NCBI GenBank assembly: GCA_026545225.1
Contig: CM048848.1
Coordinates: 22,050,806 to 22,114,805, forward strand
DNA: 64,000 bases
Direction of reading: 5' to 3'
Source of the DNA: Cornus controversa
Lineage: Eukaryota; Streptophyta; Magnoliopsida; Cornales; Cornaceae
Shown: piece by piece, positions 44,997 to 54,710 of the stretch
How the letters are laid out: each line of letters starts with the position of its first letter
How positions within the stretch are numbered: position 1 is the stretch's first letter
Translations under genes and position numbers: made by a program
Notes under the pieces: model-generated
Database searches by the model: none
Told to the model about the DNA's origin: nothing
Seen by the model: the letters and a program-made list of their open reading frames with translations, nothing else

Positions 44997-45951
44997 ATGT
45001 TGGCGAAAGGGAAAGGTGTCGCGGGATCCTCGTCCCCTGCTCAAAAAATACGACGCCAACCTATAGTTAGTAGGAGCACCAGTGCACCTATAGGTGGGGG
45101 CTTATCTTCTCCTCCCTCTATTGGGAATTCTCCCCTCGTAGCCACCATGAGTACTCCGACTCCTAGCCCCAGCCCCTTCGTGTTACCCTGTCCTCCTCTA
45201 TTCGCGGGTGGTAGTCTGGTCGACCTAAGTGCCTTTGGGGTGTCGGCGACTCAACATTTTGGTGGAGGCAGTTCGTATGTATCATTCTCCCTGGCCACTA
45301 GCCGCACCGGGCTATTAACCCCGTCGGCCGGCCACACTTGTTCGTTGCTGGGTGACACATCCTTTGCCATAAAAAAGGCTGGGGAGTTTGCTCTCCCACG
45401 TGCCCTGGAGAAGGTGGAAGCTCTCGATTCCGTTTCCTCTACCGGATATTTGCTGGCCAATATGGCTCAGGTGTGCCCCTAGCCTCCTTATCATGCTTGG
45501 ATGAAATTCTAATATTCTTCCTTCTTAGCTGTGTGTTTCCTTTGTATATTTAACAGGGTCTGACGATTGCCCATGGTCTTTCCATCCATCTCCTATGTGC
45601 GGAGGAGGAGTTGGGGAAGCAAAGAACAGCCCTTGCAAAGGAATGCGCCTGATTTGCTAGTGAACGCACCAGCTTTAACTCACAGCTTGAGACCTTACGC
45701 GCTTCTCACGGTGAGGAAATAAACACCCTCAACTCCCAGCCCAGCCATGAACGGGAGGAGATTGCTAGATGGAATGCCGACCTGCCTGGAATTAGAGAGC
45801 TGGCCATGGAGAATTCAAGGAGTCGCCTAATTTTGATAGGGCCCTCAACCAGTCATACATTGACGGGTTCGAGTATTTTCGTGAAGTGGCACAGGATCAA
45901 TGGCCCGATATGAACATCTCCGGTTTGCAGCTTGGAGATCCCGACCCTTGA
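44997..45951 (+). pseudogene. Antisense extra ORF of the Tat-type element, spliced, slightly damaged
   Basis: It runs opposite to pol, between the tandem array and the 3' LTR. Exon 1 is 44997-45470 (158 codons), Ser/Pro-rich (MLAKGKGVAGSSSPAQK) and ending ALEKVEALDSVSSTGYLLA. An intron with GT at 45471 and AG at 45555-45556 keeps the frame. Exon 2 from 45557 reads HGLSIHLLCAEEELGKQRTA and a coiled-coil stretch, then the acidic end SYIDGFEYFREVAQDQWPDM, stopping at 45951. One TGA (about 45651) and one 1-nt deletion (about 45810) interrupt it. Antisense additional ORFs are known in Tat elements such as Grande; their function is unknown. Confidence 0.7.
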
Positions 45952-46110
45952 GTTGGAGTCTTTTTCTTTTGGTTCCTATGTAATGTCCCTCTTTGTAGAG
46001 GCTCCATGTACCTTTTTCCGTTGTTAATTAATGAAGGATCGTATATTTCTCTTTATTGAACATGGGTCATTGTGTAGAGGTTACTTCTACATTCTTTGAA
46101 GTTTTGATTC
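45952..46110. other. Short spacer between antisense ORF and tandem array
   Basis: No ORF. It contains a TTAATTAATGAAGG segment and the first degenerate array unit. Confidence 0.4.
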
Positions 46111-47037
46111 ATTCTCCTTGAAGAGACCCTTCGTGGAGGTGTATCCCCGTAGGGTTTTGTCTTTTCTTGGGATTTATTCACCCCTCCTTTTTCTTCGAAG
46201 GCCATCCGTAGAGGTGCGTCCCCGTAGGGTTTTACCCCCGTAGGGCTTTGTCTTTTCTCGGGATTTATCAACCCCGCCTTTTTCTTTAAAGGCCCTCCGT
46301 AGAGGTGCGTCCCCGTAGGGTTTTGCCCCTGTAGGGCTTTATCTTTTCTCAGAATTTATTAACCCCGCCTTTTTCTTCAGAGGCCCTCCGTAGAGGTGTG
46401 TCCCCGTAGGGTTTTGCCCCCGTAGGGCTTTGTCTTTTCTCGAGATTTATTAACCTTGCCTTTTTCTTCAAAGGCCCTCCGTAGAGGTGTGTCCCCGTAG
46501 GGTTTTGCCCCCGTAGGGCTTTGTCTTTTCTCAGGATTTATCAACCCCGCCTTTTTCTTCAAAGGCCCTCCGTAGAGGTGTGTCCCCGTAGGGTCTTACC
46601 CCCGTAGGGCTTTGTCTTTTCTTGGGATTTATCAACCCCGCCTTTTTCTTCAAAGGCCCTCCGTAGAGGTGTGTCCCCGTAGGGTTTTGTTTTTTCTCGG
46701 GATTTATCAACCCCGCCTTTTTCTTCAAAGGCCCTCCGTAGAGGTGTGTCCCCGTAGGGTTTTACCCCCGTAGGGCTTTGTCTTTTCTCGGGATTTATCA
46801 ACCCCGCTTTTTTCTTCAAAGGCCCTCCGTAGAGGTGCGTCCCCATAGGGTTTTGCCCCCGTAGGACTTTGTCTTTTCTCGGGATTTATTAACCCTGCCT
46901 TTTTCTTCAAAGGCCCTCCGTAGAGGTGTATCCCCGTAGGGTTTTGCCCCCGTAGGGCTTTATTTTTTCTCGGAATTTATCAACCCCGCCTTTTTCTTCA
47001 AAGGCCCTCCGTAGAGGTGTGTCCCCGTAGGGCTTTG
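46111..47037 (-). repeat. Tandem array in the 3' region of element E, about 92 bp unit, about ten copies
   Basis: The unit contains CTCCGTAGAGGTGTGTCCCC, GTAGGGTTTTGCCCCCGTAG, GGCTTTGTCTTTTCTCGGG and CAACCCCGCCTTTTTCTTC. Most copies are about 92 bp; a few lack one of the two GTAGGG sub-blocks (about 71 bp). Copies are well preserved. Minus-strand ORFs of 61-95 codons with PTGVKPYGDTPLRRAFEEKG repeats are created by the array. Tandem repeats in the 3' UTR are typical of Tat/Ogre elements. Confidence 0.93.
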
Positions 47038-47341
47038 CAGTAAAAATTTTTAGGGAATAACACATTTTATTTCAAAATAAAAACTTATAAGAGACAAACT
47101 ATAACTGGACAGGAATCCTATCCCGAGGTTTTGGGCATTAGCGCCGACCTCTAAAATGATACTTAAGGTCCGGCAGACAGCCAACCTTTACATTCATACT
47201 TGCTCAAAGCAAATCCAAGCTAAAACCTAAAAAGGATGGGGAAAAAGATTAACAAGTCAGGGAAAAACCTTACTGATAGAACTTCCTTAAATGCTCAGCA
47301 TTTTAAGGATGGGCCAGCTGCCTTCCTTCTAATGTTTCCAG
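47038..47341 (-). other. Element E spacer between integrase and tandem array
   Basis: About 300 bp just downstream of pol in element order, AT-rich with no ORF. Confidence 0.5.
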
Positions 47342-48250
47342 CTAGTGAGCACCTCGCTTTTGAGTCCTGAATACTTTATACGGGCCCTCCCAATTAGGGG
47401 CCAGCTTTCTAGTGCCATGAGGTTTGGTGGCTTGAGTGACTTCTCGCAAGACTAGATCACCAGGCTGAAAACTCCTATGCTTGACTCTAGTGTTATAATA
47501 CCGGGACATGGCCTGTTGATACACGACCATTCGTACCTGCGCCTGCTCCCTTTTCTCGTCGATGAAATTGATACTAGCCCTTGGTTCCCTCTCGTTGTGA
47601 ACTGGATCATAATGCTTGGCCCGATGGCTCACCACCATCCCCATTTCAATAGGCAGAACTGCCTCGCTTCCAAAAGCTAAGAAGTAAGGTGTCTCTCCTG
47701 TGGGGACTCTGACGGAGGTCGTGTAGGCCCACAGAATGCTTGGCAGCAGCTCTGGCCATGCTCCTTTGGAGTCATCCAGGCATTTCTTAATCATTTTAAA
47801 TATAGTTTTGTTGGCTACTTCAGCCTGCCCAATGGTCTGTGGTTTATGCCATGCTCTGTGAAAAAATCTTGGAACCGTCGGCTCTCAAACTGCTTTGCGT
47901 TATCCATAATTATGACCTTTGGGACACCAAACCTGTATATGATTGATTTCCACATGAAACTGATGACATTCCTTTCCCCTATTGTAGATAGGGGCTTGGC
48001 CTCCACCCATTTAGTGAAATAGTCAACCGCTACAATCGCGAATTTCGTCTGCCCCTTTCCCATAGGTAAAGGGCCAACAAAATCCATTCCCTATTGGGCA
48101 AAAGGCCACGGGGCCATTATTGGTGTCAGCTCTTCCGGAGGCTGTCTCGAGATGTTAGCGAAGCGTTGGCACTTTTCACACCTCTTGACAAAGTTCATTG
48201 CGTCCTGCTACATAGAAGGCCAGTAGTACCCCTGCCTAATGGCCTTGTGA
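47342..48250 (-). pseudogene. Element E integrase, broken by stops and shifts
   Basis: In element order the core shows MDFVGPLPMGKG (first Asp), VDYFTKWVEAKPL, IIMDNAKQFE (second Asp) and, after a frameshift near 47815, GQAEVANKTI (Glu). The frame 47342-47794 then carries the C-terminal part: WAYTTSVRVPTGETPY, YNTRVKHRSFQPGDLVLR and NWEGPYKV. The upstream zinc-binding region (48090-48250) is interrupted by stops. Confidence 0.88.
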
Positions 48251-48251
48251 G

Positions 48252-49140
48252 CTAAGGACCTGCCCCTACATGGTTTCCACATTCCCCTTCATGAATTTCC
48301 CTCATAACACTCTGCGCTTCTTCTATAGACATGCATCGTAGGTTGGGTAAGGAAACTCCCCTTTTGTAGAGGACTCCATCGATCAGGGTGTACCTAGATG
48401 CCCTGACCCTGGTTCTGTGCGCTTGTGTTTTATTCGACGGTAATTCACCATTGTTTATGTATTTGACTATCCGGTCCACCCATTCCATGCCCTGTGTGAC
48501 TTGGTTTACTTCACACGACGTTGCTACTGTTATACTCGGGTGGTTCATGCACTCTACAAGCACCCCCCCTTGGGCGGCCTCTTGCGCCGTAGCCAATCGA
48601 GCGAGAGCATCAGCATTGGAGTTTTCACTGCGGGGGATCCACATGATTGAAAACCTTCAGAAACGAGTAACCAGTTCTTGTACTTTTTGCAAGTAAGATT
48701 TCATCCTTGCTCCCTTTGCCTTATATTCCAAACTGACTTGCCAGGCAATTAACTGGGAGTCGGTATGAGCTTTCAGTTGTCTAACCTTGAGGATATCAAC
48801 TAGCTTTAACCCTGCAATTAAAGCTTCATATTCAGCTTCATTGTTTGTTGCCTTGAATCCAAATTGCAGGGCGTATTTTAATGTTTCTCCTGTTGGAGAT
48901 CTAATTAGTATCCCCGCTCTGCTGGCTTGTGTGTTGGATGATCCATCGACAAACAATTGCCATGTGCACCCAGGGTCCATTAGGTCCTCCTTTTCTTGGT
49001 GGACCGTATCTTCTGCTCCTTCCTGCCGAACCTGTTCATTTTCCCGGGGGTATGTAAACTTTGCTATGAAATCTGCCAGTACTTAGCCTTTGACTGTTGT
49101 CCTTGGCTTGTATTGGATGTCAAATTGTCCTAGCTCCATA
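48252..49140 (-). pseudogene. Element E second (archaeal-type) RNase H and linker
   Basis: 48657-48980 encodes an RNase H fold with LFVDGSS, NNEAEYEALIAGL and AHTDSQLI. This is the extra RNase H that follows the ordinary one in Tat elements. 48252-48644 continues with WIPRSENSNADALARLAT and the linker to integrase. Stops separate the segments and the preceding YKPRTTVKG / VLADFIAKF connector. Confidence 0.85.
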
Positions 49141-49581
49141 GACTAGTTCACAAGTCACCCCGAGGTTTCAGGTTTGAAGAGGACTTGCCGGAGTGGTTGA
49201 TCGGTTAGCACTACAATGGTGTGCGCTTGGAAATATGGCCTGAGTTTCCTGGCCGTGGTAACCAAGGCAAATGTCAGTTTTTCTATGGAGGGATACCATT
49301 TTTCTGCCCTTTGGAGAACCCTGCTGGTATAATAAACTGGCCTTTGCACTCCTTCTTCTTCCCGTATCAGCGCGGAACTGACTGCTGCAGGAGAGACGGC
49401 CAAGTACAAGTACAACTCCTCTCCTACGCGCCCGCATGACAGAAGTGGGGGCGAGCTAAGGTATTGTTTTAGCTCATTTAAGGCCTGCTCACATTCTAGA
49501 GGCACCTGTTTGTAGCACGGGTAATCAATTGGCTGAGCGCTGCCACTTTACCTGTCAGCTTTTGGACTTCTTTAATAGCCG
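49141..49581 (-). pseudogene. Element E RT tail and first RNase H
   Basis: In element order it begins abruptly near 49581 with AIKEVQKLTGKVAALSQLI, the RT connection. A deletion of about a dozen residues and a shift lead to LECEQALNELKQYLSSPPLL. The connection/RNase H follows with LYLYLAVSPAAVSSALI, RPVYYTSRVL and VVLTDQPLRQVLFKPE. Everything upstream (gag, protease, catalytic RT) is missing. Confidence 0.85.
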
Positions 49582-49735
49582 GGAGCTGCCTAGCCGGGCT
49601 CGGCCGGGCGCGGCCGGGCCCACCCGGCGCCAGCCACGCGCAGGAAAGAAAAGAAAAAAAATGAAAAGAAAAGAAAGAAAGAAAAGAAGAAAGAAAAGAA
49701 AAAGGAAAGGAAAAAGAAGAAAAGGAAAGAAATAA
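49582..49735. other. Filler at the inversion junction of element E
   Basis: A GC-rich stretch with GCTCGGCCGGGCGCGGCCGG and CACCCGGCGCC (about 49582-49640) is followed by an almost pure A/G tract (AAAGAAAAG units). It has no counterpart at the left end and lies between the truncated RT and the inverted 3' UTR copy. Confidence 0.7.
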
Positions 49736-49848
49736 AAAAGAGAAAAGAAAGGAAGAAAGTATTTATCCATATGCCAAAGACGAGGCCCAGTAAGCAATCC
49801 AAAATGTTCATGAGGCCCAGCAATCGACCCCTATAAACAGGGGGCATC
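49736..49848 (+). other. Element E right polypurine tract and 3' UTR, inverted copy
   Basis: ATAAACAGGGGGCATC precedes the right LTR. The preceding about 100 bp match the reverse complement of 44810-44925. Confidence 0.85.
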
Positions 49849-50191
49849 TGATAGAGTATTTGACTAGAATTATAAAACGTGTAATGTGAAGGATGATTTT
49901 CAAGTGACGTGGATACGAAGTCTATGTTAACCAGGACTTCTCTATCCCCAAGAGCGAGTCCCCTACTATGACACCATCTCACTTAACTGCTATAAATACA
50001 GAGGTGATCCAGATACCAGGTATGCGATTAATACCCTCTGAGTTCCTTTACAGCTTGACCCTTCCGATTCCTAACTTGATCGTCGGAGCGTAGTCGACCG
50101 GTACCGCACCGATGCCCTTTCGATTACTCTTCTCTTGTCCTTTTTACAGGTTGGCGCTTGACTAGTTTGGGGTGGATTTTTTGCTTCATCA
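49849..50191 (+). repeat. Element E right LTR (plus orientation)
   Basis: 343 bp, TGATAGAGTATTTG...GCTTCATCA, TATA-like CTATAAATA at about 49990. It is the inverted partner of 44467-44809. Its U5 end, not its U3 end, abuts the target duplication. Confidence 0.92.
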
Positions 50192-50196
50192 GTATC
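50192..50196. repeat. Target-site duplication of element E, right (GTATC)
   Basis: GTATC follows TTCATCA and is continuous with TGTACATTATATTTGGAGG of the Tekay LTR. Confidence 0.9.
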
Positions 50197-50432
50197 TGTA
50201 CATTATATTTGGAGGTATGTCGGGATTGCCCAATACCTAATAAGGTATTTATAAAATATGGGTATAGGCATGCCAGGATTGTCTAATACTTAATAAGAAA
50301 TTTAGTTATGTGTACAGGCATGTTAGGATTGCCACTTGATCGAACTTAGAAAATTGTTCTACCTTTATTGTGGTAATGGATGGGTTAGTTAAAAACGTAG
50401 TTCTAATTATTTTTTAGACACGAGATTAGATG

Positions 50433-51527
50433 ATAAATTCGATTCTGGACACTTTTGTATTTCACAAAAATTCCGTGAATCGGACTTCTAGTGGGTCAAA
50501 AGTTGAGCCGAATGTCAGCAGAAAAACCCACATGTTTAGTGTTGCGGGAAAGCCTAATTATTTCCTAATTGGATTAGGACTTTGATGTATTCTCTTGGTG
50601 CATAAAGTGGCAAATTGGAGGCTATTTTGGGGGAGATTGGAGAGAGTTTTGGAGAGCCTTGGGATGTAATTGAAGATATAATTTGCCGAACCATTGTAGA
50701 ACGAAGTCTTGTGCGTAATTCATGAAGATGATGCCTTTTTCCTCAACCGTTGAAGCTTCTTCTTCTATCATGAGTGGCTAGTTCATCCACTAAGGTTTTG
50801 ATGTAGCCCTAACTAAAGCGTCAATGGTTTGATTATTTTAATTATTGGGAATTTTTGTATACATGCATAGATTGTGTAATTTAGAGGATTCTTATTATAG
50901 AATTAAACTATAAAAGTCTTATAAATTCAGTTTCAATAATTTCTTATCTTGTCTTAGATATTTAGTTGTTGTTATTGAACTCAATCCCTCTTATTTTCTG
51001 TGATCATGAGAGTGATTATTACACAATGGTTTTCATTGAATATATCATTAAAAGCTTTGATGGAGTATGCCTAGAGAAGATGGACCATATTGCACCCTAG
51101 ATTAAAGTAGTTAGGTAGATGGCTCATGCTAATCGAAGATAGTCCATGACTTAGCTTTAATCATATGTTATCTTCTTGATGGACAAAGGTGTGCTTATTG
51201 CCACCGACACCACTTTTGCATGATATAATTCCCATAGTTAATTCAATTGGCCATTGATTGTGGAGTTAGTGGTGAAGTCAATGACCCTAGATTTATCTCA
51301 TATTTTTTATACTCTCTATTTACTCTTATTTTATTTTATTCACTTCTTTAGTTAGTCTAGTTATAAAAATTAGATTTCTTTTTATTGATATTTAATTAGA
51401 ATTAATTTCGTATACCAACTCACTTAGACCATAATCCCTGAGGTTCGGCACCTCTTTTGATAGCCCTATTCTTCAAGAAATTCGTTCTATTGTGAAGTGT
51501 GGTAATTTTAATTGATACACTTATCAC
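50433..51527 (+). repeat. Athila-like LTR fragment (same family as B and C)
   Basis: It starts inside U3 (GATTCTGGACACTTTTGTATT) and runs through AATCCCTGAGGTTCGG and TTCGTTCTATTGTGAAGTGT to about 51515. The usual end ACACGAATCA is not seen. It has no internal region after it, so it is a truncated or recombined solo LTR. It replaces the end of the Tekay 3' LTR. Confidence 0.8.
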
Positions 51528-51534
51528 AGAGTTA

Positions 51535-52060
51535 ATATTTTAGATAATGATCGAGTTATAACTTTTCATTTAAATTCTTGTAATCAATAATGAAATTGAA
51601 GATCGAGAGCATGGAATGTGTTCTTCACCAATGCAAGCATATGATAAAGCAATGAATGACAAAGACAATGAGCTTGATCATCTTAAGAATACATCAATGA
51701 TATAGATAAGGAACTTGATCATCTGAAGTATTCAAGAGGTTACATATGTGCGTGGACATCATTGATCAAATATGAGAGTCACATAGTCCAAGTAAGTTGG
51801 TGAGGACATATAGTTTTTGAATAAATGATATTCGAATTTAAAAATTAGGGTTTCAAGAGTAATTTTTTCAAAAAATTTCAAAATTAGACCGGTCCAAACA
51901 TTCCCTTAATCAGTCAATGCACTCTCAGGATCTCAAGATCAATTTTTGGACAAAGTAGACTGGTCCATGCATTCCCCAGATCATGTCATCTAAGGTTAGG
52001 GCACTTGGATTGGTCAATTTTGAAATTCCCCTTACAAGTTTCATCTATGAGGTGGCCAGT
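51535..52060 (+). repeat. Diverged copia LTR fragment
   Basis: Similar over its length to the U3 of the copia LTR at 23649: GATCGAGTT, TTCTTGTAATC, AAGTAAGTTGGTGAGGACAT and AGACCGGTCCAA in order. It lies between two Athila-like LTR pieces. Confidence 0.7.
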
Positions 52061-52062
52061 TA

Positions 52063-53141
52063 CGCATTCTAGCCTCTGAATTTGCATATTTTATTCTCTT
52101 AGTGATAGATTATATTGTTATTTTACTTCGCTTTAGTATTTTTTGTATTTTCAGGGCCTTAATGATTATTTCAGTTAAAACCATGATTTTGGAATTTTAA
52201 AGATGACATCCAAGAAGGGTAGATAAAGCTTAAATCAAAGGGATCCATTCAACTATTTATTTCAACTCAAATCAGCCCAAGGAAGAGGTCCAAGAGAATT
52301 ACAGCTGTTTAAGAAGGTTACGGGCCTGAAGCCCAAATTTGCGCTTAATATAGTCTTAATCCAATTTTGGAAAATGGACTAAAAGTGTTATTTTCAAGCC
52401 TCAAATCAACTTAATTTCCAAAAAAGTTAAACAAAATTTGATTCTGCACAGTTTTGTATTTCACGAAAATTCTGTGAATCGGACTTCTAGTGGGTCAAAA
52501 GTTGGGCCGAACATCAGTAGCAAAAACCCACCTGATTAGTGCTGTGGGAAAACCTAATTGGATTAGGACTTTGGTGTATTCTCTTGGGGCATAAAGTGGC
52601 GAATTGAAGGCTATTTTTGGAGAGTTTAGGAGAGCTTAGAGAGCCATTGGACAGAACTGAAGACATACTTTGCAGAGCTTTCAAGTGGAGAACCATTGGA
52701 GAATGAAGTCTTAGGCATAATTCATGAAGATGATGCCTTCTTCCTCAACCGTTGAAGCTTCTTCTTCTACCAAGGGTGGCTAGTTCATCCATTAGGGTTT
52801 TGATGTCGCCCTAACAAAGCATCAATGGTTTGATTGTTTTAATTATTCGGGACCTTTATATGCATGCATAGATTGTGTAATTTAGAGGATTATTATTATA
52901 GAATTGAGTAATAAAAGTCTTATAAATTCAGTTTCAATGATTTCTTATCTTGTCTTAGATATTTGGTTGTTGTTATTGAACTCAATCTCTCTTATTTTTT
53001 GTGATCATGAGAGCGATTATTACACAATGATTTTCATTGAATATATCATTATACGCTTTGATGGAGTATGCCTAGAGAAGATGGACCATACTGCACCCTA
53101 GATTAGAGTAGTTAGGCAAATGGCCCATGCTAATCGAAGAT
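52063..53141 (+). repeat. Element C 5' LTR, left part
   Basis: Collinear with the A LTR from GTTACGCATTCTAG through CACCCTAGATTAGAGTAG and ending in TAATCGAAGAT, where B is inserted. Confidence 0.85.
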
Positions 53142-54437
53142 TGATAGGCATTGAATGTTACGCATTCTAGCCTCTTAATTTATGTACGTTATTCTCTTAG
53201 TGATAGATTATTTTGTTATTTTACTTTGTTTACTGTTTTCTGTATTTTCAGGGCCTTAATGATTAGTTCAGTTAAAACCATGATTTTGGGCTTTTAAAGA
53301 TTACATCCAAGATGGTTAGATGAGGCCTACATCAAGGAGAACCATTCAACCACTTATTTCAACTCAAATCAGCCCATGGAAAAGGTCCAAGAGAATTACA
53401 GCTGCTTAAAAAGGTTTCGGGCCTGAAGCCCAAATCTGCGCTTAATACAGTCTTAATCTCGTTTTGGAAAATGGACCAGAAGTGTTATGTTCGAGCCTCA
53501 AATCGACTTAATTTTGACAAGGATTAAACGAAATGCGATTCTGCACACTTTTGTATTTCACGAAAATTCCGTGAATCAAACTTCTAGTGGGTCAAAAGTT
53601 GGGCCGAACGTCAGCAGGGAAAACCCACCTGATTAGTGATACGGGAAAACCTAATTAATTCCTAATTGGATTAGGACTTTGGTGTATTCTCTAGGGGCAT
53701 AAAGTGAAGAATTGGAGGCTAAGTTGGAGAGATGTTGGAGAGTCTGAGAGAGCTTTGGATAGAATTGAAAACATACTTTTGCAAAGCTTTGGAGAACGAA
53801 GTCATACGCATAATTCATGAAGATGATGCCTTCTTTGTGAACAGTTGAAGCTTCTTCTTCTACCATGAGCGACTAGTTCATCCACTAGGGTTTTGATGTA
53901 GCCCTAACAAAGCATAATGGTTTGATTGTTTTAATTATTGGGGACCTTTATATACATGCATAGACTGTGTAATTTAGAGGATTCTTATTATAGAATTGAG
54001 CAATAAAGGTCTTATAAATTTCGTTTTAATGATTCCTTATCTCGTCTTAGATATTTGGTTATTGTTATTGAACTCAGTCTCTCTTATTTTCTGTGATGAT
54101 GAGAATGATTTTTACACAATGGTAATCACAGAATATATCATTAAAAGCTATGATGGATTATGCCTAGAGAAGATGAACCATATTGCACCCTAGAGAAGAT
54201 GAACCATCTTCACTCTTTATTTCCTTTGATTTATTTTATTTTTCTTTTTAATTAGAATAAATATAGAAATCAGATTTCTTTTCTTTATAAATTTAATTAG
54301 AATTAATTCCATATTCCAACTCATCAGACCATAATTCCTGGGTTTCGACACCCCTTTCGATAGCCCTATTCTGCAAGGAATTCGTTCTATTGTGAAGTGT
54401 GATAATTATAATTTGAGACGCACTCACACACGAATCA
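53142..54437 (+). repeat. Element B 5' LTR
   Basis: 1296 bp, TGATAGGCATTG...CACACGAATCA. Near 54195 it lacks about 200-260 bp (the ATCGAAGATAGTCCATGACT to ATTGTGGAGTTAGTGG part) that B's own 3' LTR remnant still has, so the deletion is post-insertional or template-specific. The antisense strand carries a 71-codon ORF (53651-53866) related to that of A. Confidence 0.85.
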
Positions 54438-54442
54438 ATTTT

Positions 54443-54460
54443 TGGCGCCGTTGCCAGGGA
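54443..54460 (+). promoter_or_regulatory. tRNA-Asp primer binding site of element B
   Basis: TGGCGCCGTTGCCAGGGA, one mismatch to the site of A, 5 nt after the LTR. Confidence 0.88.
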
Positions 54461-54710
54461 TTATCTATTTGATTGATTGGATTGTACAGACTTAATTTTA
54501 ATTGGATTTTTAGTTTAGGAATTTTTTTTTATATTTTTTATATTTCCTTTTAATTTTGTTTTTGTTTTATTTTCAGATACTAATTTGTTTTATTTTTATT
54601 TTTTTTATAGTTTTTATATTTGTTACTAATTTGTATTATTTTATTTTTGTTTTCTTTTAAGGGACTTCAATCGCCACACCATTGAGTAAGAGGAAGAGAT
54701 TATCGATGTC
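54461..54710 (+). other. Element B leader, T-rich
   Basis: T-rich leader ending in the remains of the gag N-terminus. The first about 45 residues of gag as seen in A are lost or out of frame. Confidence 0.6.

Larger units (their letters stand above)
44467..50191 (-). mobile_element. Element E: Tat-type Ty3/gypsy with two inverted 3' ends
   Basis: 5725 bp between perfect GTATC duplications. Pol (minus) holds the RT tail, RNase H, a second RNase H and integrase, which indicates the Tat lineage. In element order come a tandem array, an antisense ORF, a polypurine tract and a 3' LTR at the left end. The right end is not a 5' LTR but a second polypurine tract plus 3' LTR in the opposite orientation, so both outer ends are U5 ends (…GCTTCATCA outward). 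5' LTR, gag, protease and most of RT are absent. Both LTR promoters point outward. Confidence 0.88.
33351..50430 (+). mobile_element. Tekay-type chromovirus (Ty3/gypsy), decayed, with two nested insertions
   Basis: The 5' LTR is 33351-36041, followed by a degenerate primer site, gag/protease relic, RT tail, RNase H, integrase and a chromodomain-like C-terminus. A polypurine tract and the 3' LTR from 39275 follow. The 3' LTR is interrupted at about 40078-43178 and at 44467-50191, and stops near 50430 against an Athila LTR fragment. The LTR start TGTAATACC, the LTR length of about 2.7 kb and the chromodomain place it in Tekay/Del. Many stops and a lost RT core make it dead. Confidence 0.85.
39275..50430 (+). 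repeat. Tekay 3' LTR, in three pieces
   Basis: Pieces are 39275-40077, about 43179-44466 and 50192-50430, collinear with 33351-35560 of the 5' LTR. The last about 480 bp of the LTR are missing where the Athila LTR fragment begins. GGCATGTCAGGATTGCC subrepeats recur at 44195-44460 and 50215-50330. Confidence 0.85.

Noticed and set aside
46053-46910. Minus-strand ORFs with repeats of PTGVKPYGDTPLRRAFEEKG
   Set aside because: Created by the about 92-bp tandem array in the 3' region of element E. They have no start or domain independent of the array.
46111-47037. CRISPR-like array
   Set aside because: Repeats are about 92 bp and contiguous without unique spacers, in a plant retroelement.
49529-49735. 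Lys/Arg-rich plus-strand ORF of 68 codons
   Set aside because: Product of the GC-rich filler and A/G tract at the inversion junction of element E.
44467-50191. Element E as a Mutator-like DNA transposon with long terminal inverted repeats
   Set aside because: The ends are TG/CA with a 5-bp target duplication, each end has a TATA box and a polypurine tract in LTR order, and the interior is Tat pol. A Mutator element would give a 9-bp duplication.
50433-52060. Possible complete solo LTR or a further nested element
   Set aside because: Neither end shows a matching target duplication, and the expected LTR terminus ACACGAATCA is missing, so only fragments are annotated.
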